Source: an uncultured Prevotella sp. (GTDB lineage: Bacteria > Bacteroidota > Bacteroidia > Bacteroidales > Bacteroidaceae). Taken from it: DNA of 16,943 nucleotides. Made by a program: the position numbers and the translations under genes. Shown here piece after piece: positions 1-6,320 of the stretch. The stretch is taken from positions 1 through 16,943 of the forward strand of contig URJQ01000064.1 in assembly GCA_900548195.1 (NCBI GenBank), read 5' to 3'. A model generated the notes under the pieces. It did not search any database and had not been told where the DNA came from. It worked only from the letters and a program-made list of their open reading frames with translations. Each line of letters opens with the position of its first letter. Position 1 is the stretch's first letter.

Positions 1-6
1 TTTCCC

Positions 7-32
7 GGACTGATGCGAGGGAAGTCCTTTTT
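7..32 (+). terminator. Possible terminator of a gene left of the window
   Basis: GGACT (7-11) can pair with AGTCC (23-27) and is followed directly by five T (28-32), the shape of a weak intrinsic terminator for something transcribed rightward from outside the window. The stem is only 5 bp with an 11-nt loop, and an alternative pairing (TTCCC 2-6 with GGGAA 19-23) competes. The upstream gene is not visible, so this is tentative. Confidence 0.25.
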
Positions 33-65
33 ATATATAGTCTAAAGCACGAACGGTTTAGCCTA

Positions 66-149
66 ATCACATACGATATAATTACGCACAATGTGATTAC
101 AGGAAATGAATTATAATGTCATACGACACACCATTACATCCGATGTAAT
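66..149 (-). repeat. Two copies of a small hairpin repeat, 67 bp apart
   Basis: Copy A (133-149) is a perfect 7-bp stem, ATTACAT-CCG-ATGTAAT. Copy B (66-82) is ATCACAT-ACG-ATATAAT, exactly 67 bp away, and both are followed on the plus strand by TACGC. Read as minus-strand RNA, the two substituted pairs in copy B become G-U wobbles, so both copies fold. On the plus strand they would be A-C mismatches. The arm at 64-72 (TAATCACAT) can alternatively pair perfectly over 9 bp with 91-99 (ATGTGATTA). The pair lies just downstream of the MerR gene and could shape its 3' end, but there is no T tract. Confidence 0.55.
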
Positions 150-158
150 TACGCGCCT

Positions 159-506
159 TTACACGATAGTATCGAGTTGACGCTTGAGAGCAAGGAGTTC
201 ATCCTTGATACTTGTAAGTTTCTCCATCACCTTCGCTTTAGAATCCACTCCAGTACGGTTAGCACTCAGCATCTTACGTGCAGCGGCAATCTTGAATCCA
301 CGCACCTTAATAAGGTTGTAGATGACCTTCAAGTCCTCAATGTTCTTGTCCGTATATTGGCGCACCTTGTTTGCCGTAGTCTTAGGACGGATATGAGGGA
401 ATTCTGTTTCCCAATAACGCAACGTTGGTTCGCTTACTCCCAACATCTCAGCTACCTCCTTAATGGAATAGTAGAGTTTTAGTTTTTTTTCTGTATTCAA
501 TGACAT
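159..506 (-). CDS. MerR-family transcriptional regulator
   Basis: Small DNA-binding regulator of 115 residues from the chosen start. An N-terminal MerR winged-helix domain is clear: YYSIKEVAEMLGVSEPTLRYWE (residues about 12-33) is the helix-turn-helix, and a wing follows in which RQYTDKNIEDL (about 49-59) is the usual MerR pattern. Residues about 84-115 form a short Lys/Glu/Leu-rich helix suited to dimerisation. There is no effector-binding domain and no Cys cluster, so the signal sensed is unknown. The frame stays open to an ATG at 554, but I chose the ATG at 506 because MSLNTEKKLKLYYSIKEV is a normal family N-terminus and the extra 16 codons run over an inverted repeat (535-607). The gene lies 181 bp downstream of alaS in the same direction. 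The family assignment is firm; the target is unknown. Confidence 0.88.
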   Translation of the reverse strand: MSLNTEKKLKLYYSIKEVAEMLGVSEPTLRYWETEFPHIRPKTTANKVRQYTDKNIEDLKVIYNLIKVRGFKIAAARKMLSANRTGVDSKAKVMEKLTSIKDELLALKRQLDTIV

Positions 507-534
507 AGGCAAAAAGGATTTATGTAACGTATCT

Positions 535-607
535 CTATAAGTGTAGATAATCATTTTTTTGATAATGAATAGTAAGTATAAAAAATATTCCGATTATCTA
601 CTTATAG
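535..607. promoter_or_regulatory. Long inverted repeat upstream of the MerR gene (candidate operator or hairpin)
   Basis: GTAGATAATC (543-552) is matched perfectly by GATTATCTAC (592-601). The match continues outward as CTATAA (535-540) against TTATAG (602-607), apart from a 2-base insertion (GT, 541-542) in the left arm. The 39-base AT-rich spacer lies 47-85 bases before the MerR start codon, where a promoter would be expected. I see no clear TAnnTTTG element. A symmetric site flanking a promoter is the usual arrangement for an autoregulated MerR gene, but a transcript hairpin is equally possible. Confidence 0.45.
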
Positions 608-629
608 AAATTAGATAGAGTGACAATAT

Positions 630-676
630 CCCTCATTTCGTGAAAGAAACATATAATATTCTCCACGAAACGAGGG
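630..676 (-). terminator. Hairpin at the 3' end of alaS
   Basis: On the minus strand CCCTCGTTTCGTG (676-664) pairs with CACGAAATGAGGG (642-630): 13 bp including one G-U, around a 21-nt loop. It starts 11 bases after the alaS stop codon. The bases after the stem are only mildly T-rich (ATATTGTC), so it is a good 3'-end stabiliser or weak intrinsic terminator. Some read-through into the MerR gene is possible. Confidence 0.6.
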
Positions 677-687
677 GTTAATATCTC

Positions 688-3309
688 TTAGAGAGCACAG
701 AGTTCGATAGCCTTATCCAATGCAGCAGAAATGCCGTCAGGATTCTTACCGCCAGCAGTAGCGAAGAAAGGCTGACCGCCACCGCCACCCTGCATGAGCT
801 TAGCAGCCTCACGGATAATCTTACCAGCATTGAGACCATTATCCTTCACCATGTCATCAGAGAGCATGATAGTGAGGTTTGGCTTTCCACCCACCTTTGT
901 AGCAAGGGCACAAACCAAAGACTCTGGCATCATCTCGCGAAGCTGGAAAGCGAGGTCCTTACATCCCTGAGGGTCAAGAGGTACGATAGACTTGATGACC
1001 TTGACGCCATTTATCTCCTGTACCTGACCTACGAGCTTCTCCTTAATGCGCTGAACGCCCTGAGCTTTAAGGTCTTCCACCTCTTTCTTCAAAGCGTCAT
1101 GCTCATCGATAAACTTAGCTATTGCAGCCTGAAGATCCTTAGCATTATTAAACATAGAGCGGATGCTGTTAGAAACATCCTCCATAGTATAGAGCATTTC
1201 CTCACAAGTCTTGCCGGTGACAGCCTCGATACGACGTATGCCTGCGGCAACACTGCTCTCGCTGAGAATCTTGAACATGCCGATGCGTCCAGTGCTCTTA
1301 GCGTGAATACCGCCACAGAACTCGCATGAAGGACCGAATTTTACGACACGAACCTTATCGCCATACTTCTCACCGAAGAGGGCAACAGCACCGAGTTTCT
1401 TAGCTTCCTCAAGAGGAGTGTCACGATATTCATCGAGAGGAATATCCTCGCGAATCATGGAATTGACGATACGTGAAACCTCACGCAACTGCTCATCGCT
1501 GACCTTCTCAAAGTGAGAGAAGTCGAAACGCAAAGTATCATCGCTCACATAAGAACCCTTCTGCTCTACATGATCACCGAGCACCTGCTTGAGAGCATAG
1601 TCGAGGAGGTGGGTAGCAGTATGGTTTGCAGCACTTCCGTTACGCTTGTCGATATCTACGCAAGCCATAAAGTGCGCTGTAGGTTCCTTAGGAAGTTCCT
1701 TTACGATATGTATGCTCTGTCCGTTCTCACGGCGTGTGTCGATGACCTCTACGGTTTCATTTTCAGAAACGAGGACACCCTTGTCGCCTACCTGTCCACC
1801 CATTTCGCCATAGAAAGGAGTAGCAGAGAGCACTATCTCATAGTAAGATGATTTCTTGACAGTAGTCTTGCGGTAACGAAGGATTTCACACTCATATTCA
1901 GTGAAATCATAACCTACAAACTGCTGCTCACCCGGCTTGAGTTCCACCCAGTCAGAGCTTTCTGTCTGTGCGGCATTACGAGCGCGAGCCTTCTGAGCTT
2001 CCATTTCTTCATTAAATTTCTTCTCATCTACAGAAACGCCCTGCTCACGGCAGATGAGTTCTGTAAGGTCGAGAGGGAAACCGTATGTATCAAAGAGACG
2101 GAATGCCTCGCTTCCATCGAGGACGTTCTTGCCCTCAGCCTTGAGTTCCTCGACAGCCTCAGAGAGCAGTGAGATACCCTTATCGAGAGTGCGAAGGAAA
2201 GAATCTTCCTCCTCTTTTATCACCTTGGCGATAAGTTCGCGCTGACCAGGAAGTTCTGGATAAGAAGGTCCCATTTCCTGAATAAGCACAGGAAGAAGCT
2301 TATATACGAATGCCTCTTTCTGTCCGAGGAAAGTATAAGCATAGCGAACGGCACGGCGGAGAATACGACGAATGACATAACCAGCCTTTGCATTGCCAGG
2401 CAACTGTCCGTCAGCGATAGAGAATGCCACAGCACGGAGATGGTCTGCGATAACACGCATAGCCACATCTACGTCCTTTTCCTTACCATATTCCTTACCG
2501 GAAAGGCGACAAATCTCCTTGATGATAGGCTGGAAGATGTCGGTATCATAGTTGGAATGCTTGCCCTGAATAGCGCGTACAAGGCGCTCAAAGCCCATAC
2601 CTGTGTCGATTACGTTCATGCCGAGTGGCTCCAGATGTCCATCAGCCTTACGCTCATACTGCATGAATACGATGTTCCAGATTTCGATTACCTGCGGATC
2701 ATCCTTGTTTACAAGCTCACGTCCAGGCATCTTAGCCTTTTCATCCTCAGTACGTGAGTCGAGATGGATTTCAGAGCAAGGGCCACAAGGACCTGTATCG
2801 CCCATTTCCCAGAAGTTATCATGCTTGTTACCATTGATGATATGGTCAGCAGGAACGTGCTTCAACCAAAATCTGTAGGCTTCCTCATCACGGTCAAGAC
2901 CTTCCTTTTTGTCGCCTTCAAAGATAGTGACATAGAGGTCTTTAGGGTCAAGTTTGAGTACACTCACGAGATATTCCCAAGCCATATCGATGGCGCCTTC
3001 CTTGAAATAGTCACCGAAAGACCAGTTGCCAAGCATCTCAAACATGGTGTGGTGGTAAGTATCATGTCCCACTTCCTCCAAGTCATTATGCTTACCGCTT
3101 ACGCGAAGGCATTTCTGTGAGTCGGCTCGGCGACGTGGTTCTGGGTCGCGTGTGCCGAGAATTACATCTTTCCACTGGTTCATACCAGCATTAGTAAACA
3201 TAAGAGTAGGGTCATCCTTGATTACCATCGGAGCGCTTGGCACGATAGCGTGTCCTTTTTGTTCAAAAAACTTTTTGAACGAGTCACGGATTTCGTTTGC
3301 TGTCATCAT
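688..3309 (-). CDS. alaS: Alanyl-tRNA synthetase
   Basis: Cytoplasmic class II synthetase that charges tRNA-Ala and hydrolyses mischarged Ser/Gly. It has 873 residues, the normal full length (E. coli about 876). The order is complete. The aminoacylation core spans about 4-260 (MFTNAGMNQWKDV at 37-49; NFWEMGDTGPCGPCSEIHLD at 165-184; DTGMGFERL at 235-243) and is followed by the tRNA-recognition helical region. The editing domain carries the zinc-type motif HTATH (H563, H567) and CGGIH (C665, H669). A coiled coil lies around 725-755, and a DHHA1-type C-terminal domain carries the glycine run GGGGG at 841-845. The start is the ATG at 3309. A second ATG follows immediately (3306), but the first gives the alignment expected for MLTAxEIRDSF-type N-termini. 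It has its own promoter (3383-3413) and a 3' hairpin. Nothing is missing or broken. Confidence 0.98.
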   Translation of the reverse strand: MMTANEIRDSFKKFFEQKGHAIVPSAPMVIKDDPTLMFTNAGMNQWKDVILGTRDPEPRRRADSQKCLRVSGKHNDLEEVGHDTYHHTMFEMLGNWSFGDYFKEGAIDMAWEYLVSVLKLDPKDLYVTIFEGDKKEGLDRDEEAYRFWLKHVPADHIINGNKHDNFWEMGDTGPCGPCSEIHLDSRTEDEKAKMPGRELVNKDDPQVIEIWNIVFMQYERKADGHLEPLGMNVIDTGMGFERLVRAIQGKHSNYDTDIFQPIIKEICRLSGKEYGKEKDVDVAMRVIADHLRAVAFSIADGQLPGNAKAGYVIRRILRRAVRYAYTFLGQKEAFVYKLLPVLIQEMGPSYPELPGQRELIAKVIKEEEDSFLRTLDKGISLLSEAVEELKAEGKNVLDGSEAFRLFDTYGFPLDLTELICREQGVSVDEKKFNEEMEAQKARARNAAQTESSDWVELKPGEQQFVGYDFTEYECEILRYRKTTVKKSSYYEIVLSATPFYGEMGGQVGDKGVLVSENETVEVIDTRRENGQSIHIVKELPKEPTAHFMACVDIDKRNGSAANHTATHLLDYALKQVLGDHVEQKGSYVSDDTLRFDFSHFEKVSDEQLREVSRIVNSMIREDIPLDEYRDTPLEEAKKLGAVALFGEKYGDKVRVVKFGPSCEFCGGIHAKSTGRIGMFKILSESSVAAGIRRIEAVTGKTCEEMLYTMEDVSNSIRSMFNNAKDLQAAIAKFIDEHDALKKEVEDLKAQGVQRIKEKLVGQVQEINGVKVIKSIVPLDPQGCKDLAFQLREMMPESLVCALATKVGGKPNLTIMLSDDMVKDNGLNAGKIIREAAKLMQGGGGGQPFFATAGGKNPDGISAALDKAIELCAL

Positions 3310-3382
3310 TAGTGCTTATTATTTTATGTTGTATATATTTTCTTTAAGTTTCCGTATAAAATATACTTTCACAATTAACGTG

Positions 3383-3413
3383 CAAATTTAGCAATAAATT
3401 ACGACTTGACAAA
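3383..3413 (-). promoter_or_regulatory. alaS promoter, Bacteroidetes type
   Basis: On the minus strand TTTG (3413-3410), exactly 19 bases, then TAAATTTG (3390-3383) matches the Bacteroidetes -33/-7 consensus fully. The expected start point lies near 3377, giving a leader of about 65-70 nt before the ATG at 3309. Confidence 0.8.
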
Positions 3414-3474
3414 ATAATTCGTTAGTTTTCTAATATTTATGAATATTAAGTAGTATTTTTTGCAATAAAATACT

Positions 3475-3482
3475 TAACTTTG
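3475..3482 (+). promoter_or_regulatory. -7 element of the MATE gene promoter
   Basis: TAACTTTG fits the Bacteroidetes -7 consensus TAnnTTTG exactly. Only 7 bases separate it from the ATG at 3490, so transcripts would begin about 0-4 nt before the start codon. A -33 TTTG is not found at the correct spacing (the nearest TTTTTG at 3457-3462 is too close). It is divergent from the alaS promoter, and the two do not overlap. Confidence 0.6.
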
Positions 3483-3489
3483 CACCCCT

Positions 3490-4785
3490 ATGAATAAAAA
3501 AATACTAAATCTCGCTATACCCTCTATCATCTCCAACATCACTGTGCCACTGCTCGGCCTTGTGGATACCGCCATTACGGGACACATGGGAGAAGCACGT
3601 TACATTGGTGCAATCGCTGTCGGATCGATGATATTCAATGTGACCTACTGGCTATTCGGATTTCTCCGCATGGGCACAGGTGGTCTGACGGCACAAGCTT
3701 ACGGCAGAGAAGATATGCAGGAAGCACTTACCACTGGCTTCCGCTCGCTGATAATATCCTCTATTATCGGCACTTTGATTATCTTATTCCAGATGCCTCT
3801 ACTATCGTTCGCACTTTGGTTTATCGCCCCAGAGCAAGGAGTAATGTCGCTTACACGACTATATTGCGACATCTGCATCTGGGGTGCGCCAGCCACTCTC
3901 GGACTCTTCGCCCTCAACGGCTGGTTTGTGGGAATGCAGAATACGAAGATTCCTATGGCTATCTCTATCTCACAGAATATCATAAACATACTGCTCTCCC
4001 TCACTTTCGTCTATTGTTACGACATGAAGATTGACGGTGTGGCTCTCGGAACTCTCATTGCGCAATGGGCAGGATTTATCATCGGTCTTGTCTCTATGCT
4101 CTTAATGGCTTGGAAAACGACTGTCCCCGTCAGCCGTGAGGACCTATTCGACCATGTAGCACTGAAGCATTTCTTCACTGTAAACCGTGACATCTTCATC
4201 CGAACCATATTCCTTGTGGCTGTAAACCTTTACTTTATCGCCGCCGGAGCAAAGTTTGGTGAGACCATTCTTGCAGTAAACACCCTGCTCATGCAGCTCT
4301 TCACGCTTTACTCCTTTGTGATGGATGGTTTCGCCTACGCTGCTGAAGCCCTATGCGGACGTTATTATGGTGCTCGCGACAACACCTCTCTCAATAGAGC
4401 TATCCGACGTATTTTCCTTTGGAGCCTCGGTCTTACAGTCATTTACACCCTCGTATATGTCTTTGGAGGCAGCAGTTTCCTTACCCTTCTCACCGATAAC
4501 ACCACCGTTATAACAGCCTCATCCGACTACCTTCCTTGGGCAATGCTGATACCTTTTGCCGGCATTGTGGCATTCGTATGGGACGGTGTATTCATCGGCA
4601 TGACACTCACACGTGGTATGCTTCTCGGCACTTGCGTGGCTTCTGGCGTATTCTTCGTCACTTATTTATCGTTTGCTTCCATTCTGGGCAACCACTCTCT
4701 TTGGCTTGCGTTTATTCTTTACCTCCTTTTCAGAGGTATAACCCAAAGTGTTTACTATAAGACAACAAGACAAGCAAACAACTAA
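3490..4785 (+). CDS. MATE-family (DinF-like) multidrug/antiporter efflux protein
   Basis: Inner-membrane cation-coupled exporter of 431 residues, typical for the family, with about twelve hydrophobic segments in two six-helix halves. The N-terminus (LAIPSIISNITVPLLGLVDT) carries the conserved Asp of helix 1 (D26) in the VDTAITGHMG motif. GTGGLTAQAYGRED (62-75) and the later DGFAYAAEALCGRYYGARD are the paired loop motifs of the MATE/DinF subfamily. The substrate cannot be read from the sequence; members export drugs, metabolites or toxic organic cations. The last codons (KTTRQANN) run into an A/C-rich repeat shared with the convergent gene's 3' end. The gene stands alone, divergent from alaS, with a promoter almost abutting the start codon. 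The start is supported because the family N-terminus begins right at this ATG. Confidence 0.92.
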   Translation: MNKKILNLAIPSIISNITVPLLGLVDTAITGHMGEARYIGAIAVGSMIFNVTYWLFGFLRMGTGGLTAQAYGREDMQEALTTGFRSLIISSIIGTLIILFQMPLLSFALWFIAPEQGVMSLTRLYCDICIWGAPATLGLFALNGWFVGMQNTKIPMAISISQNIINILLSLTFVYCYDMKIDGVALGTLIAQWAGFIIGLVSMLLMAWKTTVPVSREDLFDHVALKHFFTVNRDIFIRTIFLVAVNLYFIAAGAKFGETILAVNTLLMQLFTLYSFVMDGFAYAAEALCGRYYGARDNTSLNRAIRRIFLWSLGLTVIYTLVYVFGGSSFLTLLTDNTTVITASSDYLPWAMLIPFAGIVAFVWDGVFIGMTLTRGMLLGTCVASGVFFVTYLSFASILGNHSLWLAFILYLLFRGITQSVYYKTTRQANN

Positions 4786-4798
4786 ATAACAAAACAAC

Positions 4799-4846
4799 AA
4801 GACAACTAAACAACAAGACAACTAAACAACAAGACAACTAAACAAC
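4799..4846. repeat. Three perfect copies of a 16-bp tandem repeat at two convergent 3' ends
   Basis: Units at 4799-4814, 4815-4830 and 4831-4846 are identical (unit aagacaactaaacaac). Degenerate copies extend left through the MATE stop codon, from about 4759. The last unit overlaps the stop codon (4838-4840) and final two Val codons of the PepSY gene. One further exact copy in another phase lies at 16401-16416, more than 11 kb away. The 52-bp gap between the convergent genes holds no recognisable hairpin terminator. Confidence 0.9.
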
Positions 4847-6301
4847 AAGCCAACCAGACCAAAGACACCAGATAGCTATCAAGCCCATAAAGAAAATGAA
4901 TACATAGGTGGCGATACTACCGATGAATATTCTTCCGCTATGCACCTCCAAAGCCACATTCCACAGTGACATAGGGAGATGATTCATAGTGGCAGGCTGA
5001 GGAGCAAAGGTGGTACCGTCATAATATTCCGCAACGACAGGGACGGAGAAATCCTGACTCATACCGGCTATTGCTTTCTTTCCAAATGGAGCGCCAGACT
5101 GCTCAGGTGCTGGTTTGCCAGTGAAATAGTCTGTGAAAGTGCCATTTTGCCTGTCCCAAACATACAGTCCACTGAACGATCCACAATACCACTTGCCCGT
5201 CTTGTCTTTTTGCAACACATTAAGTCCCATCACGCTCACAGGTGGTTCTGCTTCTATCTTCTTCACATTTCCATGCTTTAGATTCACAGAATAAAAGCCT
5301 TCGGATGTAGATAGTAGCCAGTCGTGGCACGTTTCATCATAGCGAATCATGCGTAGTTTGTCATGCCAAGGGTTTAAACTATCGAGAGTTGTGCCAGGAA
5401 GTGGCGGAATCTTGCTTAATGCCAGCGCTATCATCACAGGCGGACGAAGACACCACCCCGTGAATACTATCAAAAGTGTTAATATAATGGTATAGCGCCC
5501 TACCCTTTTATGCAGTTGGAAGGATGTTTTCAGCAAACATTTTCGTTTTGGTCTCAGCCAAAATACAAATCCTGTGACGCATAACAACACTAAAATCACG
5601 GCTATGCCATCCACTATGAGCTTTCCTGCTAAGCCAAATAGATCACCACTATGTAGCATCCAAACAGTACGAAAGATTGTCACTCTTCCATCATAACCCT
5701 TTGGCGTGGGAAGCGGAATGCGCTGAAAAGTGGTATATGGAGGGAGCGAAGCATAGACAAATGACCTACCGAGCACCACAAGCGTATCTCCATGACAAGC
5801 CACATCCGTCAGTCTTTCGTCTTTCTCCAATGGCATCTTCACTTCATGCCATGCTCCATGTAAGCCATAGCGATATAGCTGGAAAGGAGAAACGGCAAAC
5901 AGGATTTCTTCTGCATTGTTTCTCTCTATCTTTATTACATTTTTTATCTGTCGATAATCAGCCCCTTTAGGCAGACCTTTATTGAAATCAGTGAAAGAGG
6001 ACGCCTTGGTATCTGTAAGCCATAAGCCTCCATTGCCATATAACAGCAAACTACGGCAGGAGTCATTTTTCGCCTGCATATCCCCCTTTAGATTACTGTC
6101 AATATCAAGTGTTCCCCTGAGTAATCCTCCATTCCAATTATTAAACTCATAGCGACTTGGCAGATACTCTCTGCTTACGTTCACATCCTTGATAAGAGAA
6201 CGATGATTGAGCAAAATGCCTGATATGCAAAACATAAGCATAAAGAAACTTATGCCTAATCCAAACCATTTATGATGTTTTCTCCAAGTCGCCTTTTTCA
6301 T
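4838..6301 (-). CDS. PepSY-associated transmembrane protein with propeller-like periplasmic loops
   Basis: Inner-membrane protein of 487 residues. Four hydrophobic helices are seen, at about 13-31, 225-249, 269-293 and 457-484. WRKHHKWFGLG before the first helix and the repeated HSG motifs (LHSGDLFG at 216-223, VHSGRIFIG at 453-461) are typical of PepSY_TM proteins, whose conserved His may ligate heme or iron. Members are often encoded beside TonB-dependent receptors and are thought to be ferric or siderophore reductases or uptake partners. The two large loops (about 50-210 and 295-450) contain blade-like stretches such as WYCGSFSGLYVWDRQNGTF, which resembles two-component-regulator propeller repeats. 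It is the last gene of the four-gene operon, 19 bp after the receptor. The C-terminus ends LWSGWLVV with no basic tail, and the last codons lie in a tandem repeat. The family is good; the exact reaction is unknown. Confidence 0.8.
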   Translation of the reverse strand: MKKATWRKHHKWFGLGISFFMLMFCISGILLNHRSLIKDVNVSREYLPSRYEFNNWNGGLLRGTLDIDSNLKGDMQAKNDSCRSLLLYGNGGLWLTDTKASSFTDFNKGLPKGADYRQIKNVIKIERNNAEEILFAVSPFQLYRYGLHGAWHEVKMPLEKDERLTDVACHGDTLVVLGRSFVYASLPPYTTFQRIPLPTPKGYDGRVTIFRTVWMLHSGDLFGLAGKLIVDGIAVILVLLCVTGFVFWLRPKRKCLLKTSFQLHKRVGRYTIILTLLIVFTGWCLRPPVMIALALSKIPPLPGTTLDSLNPWHDKLRMIRYDETCHDWLLSTSEGFYSVNLKHGNVKKIEAEPPVSVMGLNVLQKDKTGKWYCGSFSGLYVWDRQNGTFTDYFTGKPAPEQSGAPFGKKAIAGMSQDFSVPVVAEYYDGTTFAPQPATMNHLPMSLWNVALEVHSGRIFIGSIATYVFIFFMGLIAIWCLWSGWLVV

Positions 6302-6320
6302 TGACTTTCACTACCTTACT

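Noticed and set aside
507..554. Upstream ATG (554) as the MerR start
   Set aside because: The extra 16 residues overlap a strong inverted repeat and precede a normal family N-terminus.
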